DNA from: Centropus unirufus
Taxonomy: Eukaryota; Chordata; Aves; Cuculiformes; Centropidae
Direction of reading: 5' to 3'
Assembly (NCBI GenBank): GCA_013397695.1
Contig: VYZI01000388.1
Location: forward strand, 39,130 to 103,129
DNA: 64,000 bases
The notes under the pieces are model-generated. The model was not told the DNA's origin, made no database searches, and saw nothing but the letters and a program-made list of their open reading frames with translations. Position numbers and translations under genes: made by a program. Of this stretch, positions 46,221 through 57,800 are shown one piece after another; position 1 is the first letter of the stretch; each line of letters opens with the position of its first letter.

Positions 46221-46432
46221 TTTGGGGTACATTTAGGGTGGGCTGCCCTGTGTCCGCCGAGCTCTCGCCTGCAGCAGGAGCCATCCCTGATCCCAGGCTC
46301 CACTGGCTCGGCCGATCCGTGCCCTTCCAAGAGCTCGGCAAGGCCAGGCCGCCCGCTCGGCTCTGGGCAGCCCGAGGGGCCGGGGGTGGTGGACACTGCT
46401 GGGCCCTGAGCCCTGGATCCTGCACTGCTGGG

Positions 46433-47364
46433 NNNNNNNNNNNNNNNNNNNNNNNNNNNNNNNNNNNNNNNNNNNNNNNNNNNNNNNNNNNNNNNNNNNN
46501 NNNNNNNNNNNNNNNNNNNNNNNNNNNNNNNNNNNNNNNNNNNNNNNNNNNNNNNNNNNNNNNNNNNNNNNNNNNNNNNNNNNNNNNNNNNNNNNNNNNN
46601 NNNNNNNNNNNNNNNNNNNNNNNNNNNNNNNNNNNNNNNNNNNNNNNNNNNNNNNNNNNNNNNNNNNNNNNNNNNNNNNNNNNNNNNNNNNNNNNNNNNN
46701 NNNNNNNNNNNNNNNNNNNNNNNNNNNNNNNNNNNNNNNNNNNNNNNNNNNNNNNNNNNNNNNNNNNNNNNNNNNNNNNNNNNNNNNNNNNNNNNNNNNN
46801 NNNNNNNNNNNNNNNNNNNNNNNNNNNNNNNNNNNNNNNNNNNNNNNNNNNNNNNNNNNNNNNNNNNNNNNNNNNNNNNNNNNNNNNNNNNNNNNNNNNN
46901 NNNNNNNNNNNNNNNNNNNNNNNNNNNNNNNNNNNNNNNNNNNNNNNNNNNNNNNNNNNNNNNNNNNNNNNNNNNNNNNNNNNNNNNNNNNNNNNNNNNN
47001 NNNNNNNNNNNNNNNNNNNNNNNNNNNNNNNNNNNNNNNNNNNNNNNNNNNNNNNNNNNNNNNNNNNNNNNNNNNNNNNNNNNNNNNNNNNNNNNNNNNN
47101 NNNNNNNNNNNNNNNNNNNNNNNNNNNNNNNNNNNNNNNNNNNNNNNNNNNNNNNNNNNNNNNNNNNNNNNNNNNNNNNNNNNNNNNNNNNNNNNNNNNN
47201 NNNNNNNNNNNNNNNNNNNNNNNNNNNNNNNNNNNNNNNNNNNNNNNNNNNNNNNNNNNNNNNNNNNNNNNNNNNNNNNNNNNNNNNNNNNNNNNNNNNN
47301 NNNNNNNNNNNNNNNNNNNNNNNNNNNNNNNNNNNNNNNNNNNNNNNNNNNNNNNNNNNNNNNN
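46433..47364. other. Assembly gap, 932 Ns
   Basis: A run of 932 unknown bases. The length is not a round placeholder, which suggests a size estimated from paired reads or a scaffold. Any open frame spanning it is meaningless. Confidence 0.99.
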
Positions 47365-47400
47365 TCCCGATCCCGCCCCGGCTCCCGATCCCGCCCCGGC
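47365..47400. repeat. 18-bp GC-rich tandem repeat at the gap edge
   Basis: TCCCGATCCCGCCCCGGC occurs twice head to tail, directly abutting the Ns, and a third partial copy (TCCCG) follows. The array probably continues into the gap and may explain why assembly failed. On the minus strand it encodes GSRGGI repeats, since 18 is a multiple of three. Confidence 0.9.
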
Positions 47401-47620
47401 TCCCGGCGGCCGCGGGGATGGGAGGCGGCATTTTGGGGGGAAAACATAGCAAAACGGTTCTCCGCAGCCCCGAGGGCTCGCCGTGCTTTCGTGGCTGCTT
47501 TAGTGAGGTCCCAAATCCGCTCACGGCGCGGAATCTGCAAGGATTTTAACATTTGTTTAATGAAGCGTAAAGGCAGCTTGAATTCGGTTCGGCCCGCGCC
47601 GCGCTGGGGTGAACCAAAAG

Positions 47621-48431
47621 TGATGTTATTCAAACTTGTGTTCTTTTTGATCAGCAGCGCTTCGAAAGAAATGAGAATCTAGCACACCCCTGAATTTCAG
47701 ATATTATACAGCATTTCCATTTATAACCTGACATAATTCCCACACAGCATATGGTATTAATCTGGTGTAAACACCATGTTATGATGATACCCGCACACAT
47801 ACAGCTGACACGAAAATGTCTTCAAGTACAATATTTCAAAAGCAATGATGTCTGTCTGGTTGGTAGCGAGCTCGCTGTGTGAATCTTTGTTTCTTTCGGA
47901 GACATACATGAAGGAACATGGGGTGAAATACAATGTATGGAAAAGGAGATCTTTTCACTGTTTGCAAAGAAAGACAAAAAGAAATTGCAGGATGGTCCAA
48001 TTCTTTTTGGCCTCTCGGGTTTTCATGAGGAAAGCTCACCTTGATGGGAGCACAGGATTCTGCAGTTCTGGAATTTCCTTTGTTTTAGAGGGTGGACGTG
48101 GAAATTAGTGCAAAGAACACAGTGGCACAAAGTGAAATTAATGACATTTCTGTAAGAGCAAATTGTGTCCAAAATAAATGCTCAAGGGATTTTTTAGCTC
48201 CCGTGGGAGGCAGCGCTCCCGATGTGTGTGGGCCGCGGCCGTCACCCTCTCGTGGCAGCCGGGCATGGGTCGGTGCTCCCTGAGAGGGGAGGCACGTGTC
48301 CCGGTGGATGTTCCTTGCCTGGCGCTGCCGGTCAGCCAATCATTTGGTCAAAAGGAGAGAAATAGAAGCGTGTCTTTTGGGAGGTAGATGCTTGCGGATG
48401 GTAATGGTTTTGCCTGAACCCCTGCCAGCAG
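47621..48431. other. Non-coding stretch with a small GC block
   Basis: AT-rich DNA with a GC-rich, CpG-bearing segment at about 48190-48340. No gene is seen. Confidence 0.45.
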
Positions 48432-48505
48432 GGCCAGATTCGCAGCTGGTGTAAACTTCTCCAGTGCCATTGAGTTAACACCAGTTTGCGATGGAAAATT
48501 AATTT
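48432..48505. repeat. Possible ancient palindromic amniote repeat
   Basis: GGGCCAGATTCGCAGCTGGT and the following GTAAAC, then GTTAACACCAGTTTGCGATGG, follow an old amniote repeat whose consensus reads 'ggccagattctcagctggtgtaaat ... atttacaccagctgaggat'. The two halves are partly self-complementary (CTGGTGTAAAC against GTTAACACCAG). The assignment is from memory of the family. Confidence 0.38.
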
Positions 48506-49084
48506 ATTAGGATGAAGTGCAGCCTTTTCACAGATTGTTTGTAGCTCCACCTGCTACCCACACTCTCATTTTTTTAGCCTTCCCTAGTCCCTTCTTTTCT
48601 TCCCGAGGATCCTTTCTTAAATACACTCCTAAGGGAAGCAAAACAAGGCACCCTCGGTATTCCATCCTCACAGTGAAAAGGAGCCGTGCAGTGCTGCCCT
48701 TGTTAGCGTCACTGTAAATGCACCATGACTTAATTTTAGGTACTTCATACTTGCACTCCGATGATTAACAATGGGCCAAGCTGTTGATGGCTTTGCAAAG
48801 GGAGCGTTTCCAGCTCGTCTCTCTTATCCAATGCAATATCTTATTTTTAGAAAACAGTTGGGTGTACAAATTGCAGCAGGGCAAGTGCAAATGTGAAAGA
48901 ATTCTGCCAAAATTTTGCACCAATGTGCCTAAGAATTGAATTTAGCCCATTTGGTTAAATTCCTTTTAGTGGTTTCTGCACGTTCCAGCCTCCAGCAGAG
49001 ATCAGACCCGCTGTTATCTGCCGCGCGAGCAGGACACCAGAGGTGAAAGGGTAATGCATTATCACACTGCACCACCTGGCCCAT
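48506..49084. other. Non-coding stretch, no gene seen
   Basis: Mixed to AT-rich DNA. No repeat family or RNA gene is recognised. Confidence 0.5.
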
Positions 49085-49345
49085 CCAACACAATTTGAGC
49101 AACCATAATTGTATTGATTACTTCTTGTGCTCATGACTAATGACCTCTAGCTGCAACCTTGCATTTTCTAAATCTTTTATATTCTGATTTAATAATAAGA
49201 TTTGATTAAAAATTGCCATTAGCCAATGCCAATGATTAGTCAGCAGGACTGAATCCCGCCAAGTCCCAATGAGTTTCATTATTCTGGAATTAAAAAGGAC
49301 AGCAAACTTCTCTGGGTTAATAATGCAATGATTCTGTCTCAATCA
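49085..49345. promoter_or_regulatory. AT-rich enhancer-like block (conservation untested)
   Basis: Dense homeodomain- or TALE-like cores: ATTGATTA at 49113-49120, TGATTTAAT at 49185-49193, TTGATTAA at 49202-49209, and ATGATTAG at about 49232-49239 next to CCAATGCCAAT. The block is non-repetitive and has no frame of note. Texture suggests a developmental enhancer, but conservation is untested. Confidence 0.25.
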
Positions 49346-51289
49346 GGAATGAAAGAAAACAATGCCAGTGTACAAATGCAGCAAAATGTGTGACTGTTAC
49401 TAATAGCCACGTTTTACAGAGAAGTGTTTGAAGAATTAAAGGGACTTGGTCACAGATGGTGGGGACAGTTTGCTTTTACTTTCAATATTTGATTGGAAAG
49501 CCAGTGTCAGATGGTGTGTGAGGGGGCATTTTCCTAAAGAAGCCATTTCCTTTGATGAAACAAGAACACGGGGGTTCTTCAGTTTCTCCGTGTACATCCC
49601 TGCCACAACAAACCATGCACAGTGTGTAGGCAAAAGTGAACTGTGATTGCTTTAGGAAATGGCAAGAAGATTTTCCCACGTTGTTCACTTGCTGAGGCTC
49701 TGCCAACCTACAGTATAATTTTTTTTTCATCTGAATAACTTAATATTTAAACAAAAGGACAAATATCCGCATCTTCCCTGGGAAAAATAATAAAAAAAAA
49801 TCTGCCCAGGAATGTAAAATACTTAAATATGTATTCGTTTCTAGACATGTAGTTAAATCCTGCTGGAGTGGTGTTCGGTTAAGGCTACGCTTGGACTTGC
49901 CCCTAGGAGCTCTGCTGGGTCTGAATCCGGACCCTGGTGTTTCTGAGGGAGGGATCCATCAGAGGAGACGCTCTGGGGGGAAGCGTCTGCTGGGGGACCT
50001 GGATTCCCTCGGCTCCCCTCGAAGGTGGCTCAAGGACTGGGTGACATTGAAGTTGATGGGACCGGAGAGCACTCACACCTTCCAGGTTCAGGCATCTAAA
50101 TTGTATTCTAAATTGTAGAAGACCCTTGGGGCACAGTAAAAGCATCCCTGCCCTCCCCCCATAACACAGAATAGTGACCTGGAGTAGTGTCCTCTCTCAT
50201 CCTCCAGAAAACAAAATCCGTTCCAGACCTGGGTCCTTTAAGATTTTTAGGATATTTGAATAAAGAAATACTTCTAATTACCACATACATAAAATCTTCT
50301 GTCAGCTTCAGGAAAAAAAATTAAACATACTTTGTTAATAAAGTTTGCTTTTGGCAACTGTTGTTTTTCCTGCTTATTATAAGTGCCTTTAAAATGTTTC
50401 CATTAATTAAGGCTGCTTTTATGGGCTACATCCATTTAGTAAAATTACAGAAAGAAGTGCTGCCGACACATCTGCCATTGACTTCTGTTTGCCTGAGCTC
50501 TTTATACCCCCGTGAATTGCGCAGGGGGAGAGAAAGGCTGCAAAAGAGAATGATAGAGCGAGGTGAATTCTGCCCAGCAAAACACGGAGGTCAGGAGGGA
50601 CTCGGGTGGCTGCGCACTCCTGTTTCCCAGGGTTGCATGAGGAGAGTGGAAAGTTGGTTGAACTCTAGTTAGAACAGAATAGCAGTCTTAAAAAACACTA
50701 ATTGAAATGCTTAGAAAATAAAAATACATAAAATGTGAGTTTGAATATATGAGATTGTGTCGTGCTGGTGCAGACAAGAAGGAGGTTGATCTGAACATCT
50801 CAATGTTAACTTACGGACATTTTTATACACCCTCAGCTGAAAGCATTACTAGCCAGATTATAATTATAATTACCTTGGCTTCATCTCAGTGTTTATCTGC
50901 CATGACACCCACCCAGCCACCTGCCTGCTATTAATTCATTCAACACTAACTTCATCTTTTTTCCTTTTATCTTGTTTTTTTCCTGTAATCCTAACTTTAA
51001 AAAATATGTCCATTATTAGAAACAAACTAATACAATATTTGTTTGTCCATGACATCATGCGTTCCTTTGTTTTCATTTTTTTTTAAAAAGAAAAAAAACC
51101 CAACCCAGAATTCTTCATGTTGTAAAAATAACTTGTTTGTATTTTATAGTGAAAACTGGAAAGATCTGGCATTTGACTCAAAAACTCAGAACAGCTGATA
51201 ATCTTCTTTAAATTAAATCTTTTTTTCCTACCCAAAATATTGCCAGATATTTAAATAAGAGGAAATCGATGACTCGTGGCAATAAGCAT
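49346..51289. other. Non-coding stretch with possible SINE scraps
   Basis: The part 49400-49460 has CACGTTTTACAGAGAAG and AATTAAAGGGACTTGGTCACA, resembling the MIR tail phrases 'ccattttacagatgaggaa' and 'attaagtgacttgcccaaggtcaca'. The part 50040-50110 has CATTGAAGTTGATGGGACCG, resembling an amniote repeat rich in 'cattgaagtcaatggga'. Both are tentative. The rest is AT-rich with nothing recognised. Confidence 0.35.
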
Positions 51290-51665
51290 GGTCCACCGTT
51301 GCCTGGTAGGATCTGGCTGCGGGTGCGGTTCTCCATGGGCCCTGGGCGTTGGTGGCTGACGACGGGCTGGGGTTTGCTCTGACAGCCCCCCGAGATGTGC
51401 CACTGCTGTACAAGGACGCCTTAGAACCCCCCGAAACGAGAATAACTGGAAACAGCAGCCATGGCCGTGGTGCTCGCAGCCTGCAGAAGGCTGAGCGCTG
51501 CATTCTGCTGGCTGTGGGACGGACACCGCGGCTCCCAGTCTGCCTTGCACTGGGAGCGGAGCCGTGGGGTGGGAGCCCCTTGGTGTCCGGGGAGCAGGAA
51601 GGGTGAGGCTCAAGGAGAGGCTGGGGGGCAGGGGGAGCCCTTTGGAATAACGGCTCTGGGTCAGG
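51290..51665. other. GC-rich, CpG-bearing block
   Basis: A block of about 370 bp with overlapping frames on both strands and none recognisable. A 9-bp inverted repeat, CTGGGTCAG and CTGACCCAG, at its right edge (51656-51664 and 51685-51693) could form a small hairpin. Confidence 0.4.
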
Positions 51666-53379
51666 TAGGAGCGTCACTGTTTAGCTGACCCAGCCACTGT
51701 TTATTACAGTCCTCGTGTCAACACGTTTTTACAGAGTGAAAATTAGCAACTAATTAATTTAATTTCAGGATTTAATGCCACTGTGAAGGAAAACAAGCAA
51801 GGTTTCTATGGAATAGTGATGTTTCCAGAAGGCAGCATTTTCACCATGGAAGAGAAGAATTTTTAAATGCAGCTTTGGGAAGGCTCTGATCCTGCAGCAT
51901 TCATCGGGCCTCAGGTCATCGATTGCGCTTAACTTCACGGGTCTGGTCAAGTCTTGTTCAAATCAAAAGCGCGTGTTTCAATGCTTTCTGCGCTGGGATC
52001 TCAGCCCTGGCTGAGTTCAAGCAAGCAAAGGAAGGAGGGAGGATTTCTGAGGGAGAATTCTTGTTGTCATGTACTTCCCAGCTCCCCAAAGCGCGCACGC
52101 TGCTGTCTGCCCTTCCCTCCTGGCCTGTCGCACCTAATCCCAACCTCCTTGAGCGCGACTCCCACCGGCACAGCAGCACCCATGTGTGACACAACAATAC
52201 TTCACACTGTTAGAGTCTTCCTAACCTGAAGAATTTAGACTCTTTTGGACCTTCTGGGGCTGGAAGTTTCCCCACCTTTCCTCCTTCCTATCTTTTTCCT
52301 TAAATTGCCTTCCCCATCTCTGCCGCTCTCTCCCCTTTTATTCTTAACGGAGCTCGGTAGTGGAGAAGCTGGAGCACACTGTCACCAGGTCCCGGGTGAT
52401 TTCTCTCCAAGCTCTGCTGGCTCTAAGGCCAGAAGAGAGCCCTGGTGTGTCCCTGCTGGGCCTCCCCTCGGTGTGACTGAGGGTCCAGGGCTCCAGAGCA
52501 AGCTGCAGGCTGCAGCTGCTGAAGTTTCCTATCATTTGCATGGCAAATCCCAGAAGTTATAAGAAATCTGCAGCAGAGCTTCCAAAACCAGCCCAGATAT
52601 CTTAGCTGCTCTTCCTCTGTCTTAGCCATTAAACAGCTTCCACTCCCAAACACGGTCAGTGGTTCCTGAAATTTTTATATTACCTTTTAAAATTATGGGC
52701 CACTGCATGCAGGAATCTCTACTTTTTAGACTTATTTTTCTAATGATAAATTCAGGAAATATTTTAATAGTGCGCCATTATCAGAACGCAGCTATCTGTC
52801 CAAAACTTCTACCCAACGCGGTGCTGATTTGGCACTGTGTGGTTAGCCTGGCTCTGTCTTCAAAGTCATCTTTTGTATCAGACAGCAATTGCCCCAAGAC
52901 AAGTACGTACAGCTCCAGCTTTCCCCCGACATGGACTGCTCTGGGGCTGGGGACCGCGGGGCAGCGCGTACCTGATCTTCCTCATCTTGTTGGAGAAGGT
53001 CACAGAGGTCATCAGATTGGCCGCAGAACATTCCCTCAGAGCAAGGCACCTTCAGTACTGCAGAGCTGCGACCCTGCGGGACACGCGTCTTTCTTTAGGA
53101 TGTTAGCACTGCACTAGAGATACCCTCAGGGGACAGGCAGAGGCTTCGTGTCCAGTGCAGTGAATATTACAAGTTAAAGGAATGCAAAACAGGCAGGAAA
53201 AGTCATTGCTGGGTTTTGTTCCTTCTTTCCAAATGCAAGCCAAGGACAGCCTAAAGCATGGGGATCCTTGACTGTAGTCAACGAATGTATTTGTTTGTAT
53301 AAGGAGGTAATAATAAGCAAAAGATCAATGCACTGGAGGTCTGGGAATTCTTTGTGCATTACAGAATTCCTCAGGCTAG
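51666..53379. other. Non-coding stretch, no gene seen
   Basis: Mixed DNA. Frames up to 152 codons (52659-53117) have no domain. No repeat family is recognised. Confidence 0.5.
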
Positions 53380-53965
53380 GACAGGCTGGGAAGGACGGTG
53401 CTGCGGGAGCAGCCCAGCAAGCCATGGGGTGCGTGATTCAAAGAGCCTTGAACCCGCCCTGTCCTCTGCTTCTGCCCTGCTCCTGCACGAAATCTGTGTC
53501 CAGGGAGCGCCCGGCCCGTGCGCAGGGTCCCGGCTGTGATGGAGCAGGCGTTCCCTGGGGGGAAGGAGCCCCCACAGGGCAAGGGAACATCCCTGAAGTG
53601 GGGCTCCCCAGAACACGGGCGGAGCGCCCCGCAGCGCGGTTTCTTCTGCACCCGCAGGGAACTTTCCTCAATCACAAGAGTTTGCCTCCTCCCGCGTGCC
53701 CCGTGGAGCCCCGGGTGCCCAGGCAGGGTCTGTCACCCGGCTGGCAGCAGGCATCGCTGCTCCGGGCACGTCCTGTGCCCCACGCGGGGCCGCAGAGGGG
53801 GAGCCTGGGGGGGAGGACAGAGCTCGGGGCGGCCTGGGTCTGCAGGGGCTCCCCAAACCGAGCACGAGCCAGGAGCACCGGGCCCTTCAGCCGCCCTGGC
53901 TTTGATTGCTGAGGGGCTCCGTGAGCGCCCAGCAAGGCTGAGCCTTGGCACGACGCTTGTCTGAC
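53380..53965. other. GC-rich, CpG-bearing block (about 0.6 kb)
   Basis: At least eight overlapping frames of 60-214 codons occur over the same bases on both strands, which is the expected behaviour of GC-rich non-coding DNA. None has a recognisable domain. A CpG island is possible. Confidence 0.45.
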
Positions 53966-54832
53966 CGTCAGCACTCACAGGTGATCCAATAAACTCAACA
54001 GGGAGAGGGAAAACCCAGCAAAGAAATGATCTGTAGTGCCTGGAACTCGCTCACCGTTCATCAGCTACAGGACTATGACCAATCTTTACAGAATTTGATC
54101 TATTTAGACAGAAACAAGGCAAAAATGACCCCTTCTGACTTCTGCAGCTTTTCCATGAGCTCCAAATATTACCATGGGTAGGCCACCTTATCAGTCATAT
54201 TTCATCAATAATATAATTTTTACTTCCACTGTTTTTATTGTTTCTCATTTGTATCATGAGCTTCTGGGAAACATCGACTTTCTCTTACCATGACTTTGGT
54301 TGACATCCCGGATGCCCAGCCTAGTGCATGTCTTCAGACACAACTAGGATAGAAACAAATAATAGTAAATGATTGTTTGTCATCGTTTTAGGCTATGTAC
54401 AGGAAAAATAATCACGTTAGCTGACATGTTAAAGCATTGGAAATGGACCCAAACGAGGTTCTTAAAATCAGGATAAGCCAAGGCTGTTGCTGGTTACTTC
54501 TTAATTAACTAAATGAAGCATAAATAGCCAATAAAGATCCAACTTTTGCAAGGCAAATAAGCTGGGACTTTTATGCGTGCCAATAAAATGAATGTTGTCT
54601 GGGAGATATTCATTAGCTGAGTGGAAGATATCTGTAGAGGCTATGGTCCAGAAAGCTGGTGTTTTTAATGGATCAGGCACGGAGGATTGTGTAATAAACT
54701 GAGGGGCGCTGGTAAGAGAAAGCGAGTAGCACTTCTTCAGTGTGAATACGTTACATTAAAGCAGCAATAAATTGCATGGACTTTTATTGTCCCCTGGTCT
54801 ACATTAGCCAAGTCTGAGTTATGCTAGTGGGT
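53966..54832. promoter_or_regulatory. AT-rich enhancer-like block with CAATAAA motifs
   Basis: CAATAAA occurs on the plus strand at 54529-54535, 54581-54587 and 54765-54771, and as TTTATTG at 54783-54789. TTTTATG (CATAAAA on the minus strand) is at 54569-54575. These are core forms bound by posterior HOX and CDX proteins. The block has no repeat family and no frame of note. Function is inferred from motif clustering only. Confidence 0.27.
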
Positions 54833-57800
54833 CTACTCATTCATTTGAGGAACAATAAGACTAGTTTGCTGTTCCTCACAAGCTAGGAATAGAAAGTAGA
54901 TAAGAGAAATGTAGTTGGATGCTTTCTGTGTGTGTGGAGGTGAAGAAAAGCATCGGTCTAACGGCGAATTGTCAGGTAACTGAGACAGCCCTTCTTCCTT
55001 ATTTGTGGTTTTGTGGTTGAACAAGAAGAATGGGAGCCCTTACCTTCTCAGCCATGGTTTATTCCCACCCCGATGGGGGTTCTGAGACTTCTTAACGTTG
55101 TGCCCTGGACAAAGGAAGGACGGACTGAAGTTTCTGGAGAACAAAGATCAGAAGAAGCAGAACCAAAGGTAGCGTGGTCAGGAGCGGCGTTGCGTACCCG
55201 TGCCGCAGTGTCACCGTCCCGTGTGGCCCCGCTCCTCGCTCGGGCTGTGAGGAGGCTGCGGACCTACCCTGCCCCAGCCTTCCGAGCCCCCGCGGTGCCC
55301 AGGAGCTCCGTGGGCACTAAAGCTGTTTCTGCTTTGTCAGACTGAAGCTGTTCGAGTGCTACGCCGAGGGGCGAGTGACTCAACGTGCTCTAGGGCCTAT
55401 GCAATAATTCTCTTGAAATAATGATTATTTCTAGCTCTTTTTACTTCTTGCTTGCTCACGGACTTCCTTTTGCTTTGCAAAGGGCACATTTTGCCTTCCT
55501 TTTGCAGGTTTTTGGGGGTAAGGTAAGCCAGGTAACAGGGACAACCCCAGAACCACCATCCCCTGCCTTTCATCCCCACACTTCCAGTGTCTCCCACTGA
55601 TTCCCAGTTGCTGGCTGAGGAGCTGGTCCACACTCCTTTGGTCCTGCTTTAGATCAACAAGGCTCTGCCACCCAGGAGCCTTCAGTACTTTCAGTTATCT
55701 GGTGCCTCCCCTCTCATGGAAATTGTTTGGTGAACCGTTTTGTCTCAATATACAATGGAAGGGGCTGGAGGAAACCCAAGAAAATCAAAAGGTAACTTCA
55801 AAATCTGGGTTACTGATCGCCAGCAGGTGTGATGTGCTTAGCATCTGGGGTACCTGTAGATACAAAGATGCCCCAATAAATATGCAAAAGGCACATAGGT
55901 GCTGGAACAGTACCGCTAAGGATCAGAATTATTTACCTAAGAGATTTTATTTTGATTATTTTACTAAATCTCTCCTCTTGTAGCTTCTCCTGTAAATGGA
56001 CAATGCCTGACAGAATTTTGGGACTATTAAGAAGCCAGCAATGTATTCTGGATTGAAAAATAGACTTGCATGGTTGTGCATCTAAAATGGACAGAGTTGT
56101 GGAGCAGTTAAATGGCAATAAAAATATTCCCCAATTCTTACCTGGGAAGTTTTGTACTTGGGCTGTCAAGCAATCATTTAAAATCAGGCATTGTTCTTTT
56201 GCTGTCAAAGTGGTGGTTATTGCCGTTTAAAATTTGCATTGCACAAACAGGAAAATTGTGCATCTGAGAAGAAAAAGGAGCCAGTGATAACTTCTGCTAC
56301 TTGCAGTGCTTCTTTGGCTCTTTGCCTGCTGCAGCTCCGAGGCTGTTCTGCTACCTGTGATCAAAGGGCTAAGTTGGACGCTTGTTTTTATCTGGGCTGA
56401 CAAATGTTGATGGCAATTGTACACTATTCTGAAAAGCCAGAGGGAATGTTTTAGTCACTGGAGCAGGGCAGTTCGGGATCCGCTACTGGAATTGTGCTGT
56501 GTGCGTGAATAACTGCTCTTTTGGTGTGACTCAGTTGCTAACTGTTTAGCTCTGATAACCCTAATATTTACAGTTTCAGAGCCTTTCTGGGATCTGTTAG
56601 TTTTACATTGGCACATACAAAACTTCTCGAATAAATCCTGACGGCAGCAGAAGCGATGCCCTTCAGCTGCTGCAGCTGGGGTCCAGTTTGGCCGCGTGGC
56701 TGCTGCTCCCCCTGAGAGCAGCGAGGCTCAGGACGTGGCAGCCAGGCAGAAACGAAGCCTCCTTGGCTCCTGCAAACTGCGATGCTCGAGGCACTGTAGC
56801 ATCTGAAGTTATTCTGGCACAGGCTACCAGAACATGGTCATACTGCACCCAAATATACCTGGAAGTGAGCCTACATCGGAGCTGCGGGGCTGGGGCTGCT
56901 GTGTCTGGAAGCCTTTCTGAAAAAGACCCTACAAACACACCAAGTATATTTTGTCTTGAACAACCACAAGCACAGAAACCTCCAGGCATTTCTCTAGGTC
57001 AGTGATTTAAGAAGAACTGGTTACTTTATTCCTTCTCCTCAGCCTCTGAGGAATTCATATTCATTTTTAGTTCATCGCTGAAGCACCAGTGCAAATGCAA
57101 GTTGTGTTTCTGCATCTATTAGGATATAAATACCTGTCCTCTCCTCCCTCCTGCAGGTCACCCTATTTAAAACAGGCAATGTTAAATTTAACATCCAAGG
57201 TGCTGTCAGTGCAAGACTAAATGTAGGTGTAGGAAAATCTTGCAGTCAGGCTTTCAAGAAAGGCGGCTTTTTTAACACTTTTATGACGAAACTGAAAACG
57301 AAAGACTTGCCTTTCTGCCATTGCCACAGGATCCTCACTCGGAGCGTGGCATGGCTCGCCGACGTGCTGACTCCACAAATAGTTCTGTTTCTTCTTGTTT
57401 CAGCCTCTTCCTTTCATCTTAGCTGGAGTCAAAAATTGTCATAAAATACTTGTAGAAAATAAGAACAGCTTCCAAATCCACACACATGCCTTGGCTAGAT
57501 AAATGGAATATTATTCTAGTCCAAATTTTGTTAGTGGGGAAGATCCCACTGCAGGTCACAGATGAGGTTTCCAGTGGGTTTTCTTCAGCACTTTGAATCC
57601 ACTTCACCTTCTTGGAAAGGTGAGATTTTGGTGAACATGTTATTTCTTTTTTTAAACAAAATAATCCTACTCTATACTCTTAAAAGCTTTACTTCTTCGC
57701 GGAGCTCTTGAATGCATATTAATTCCTGTGCTTCTCTCCTAGATAGAGATGTTCCCTGAACCTGAAGTAACGACGATGTTCTGGAGGATATAAGCGGAGG

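Larger units (their letters stand above)
46221..47620. promoter_or_regulatory. GC-rich island interrupted by an assembly gap
   Basis: Both flanks of the Ns (46221-46432 and 47365-47610) are GC-rich with many CpGs, so the missing part is very probably GC-rich too. On the minus strand an ATG at 47445-47443 has A at -3 and opens a frame beginning MPPPIPAAAGSRGGIG that runs into the gap. On the far side, minus frames continue to stops just before the polyadenylation signal. Whether these belong to one transcript cannot be known without the missing bases. Confidence 0.4.

Noticed and set aside
46193..47633. Long open frames of 403-466 codons across the gap
   Set aside because: More than two thirds of each frame is unknown bases translated as X. 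Only the flanks carry information, and they are discussed as a finding.
53268..53978. 214-codon plus frame and its shadows
   Set aside because: At least eight frames overlap, there is no recognisable domain, and composition is sufficient to explain them.
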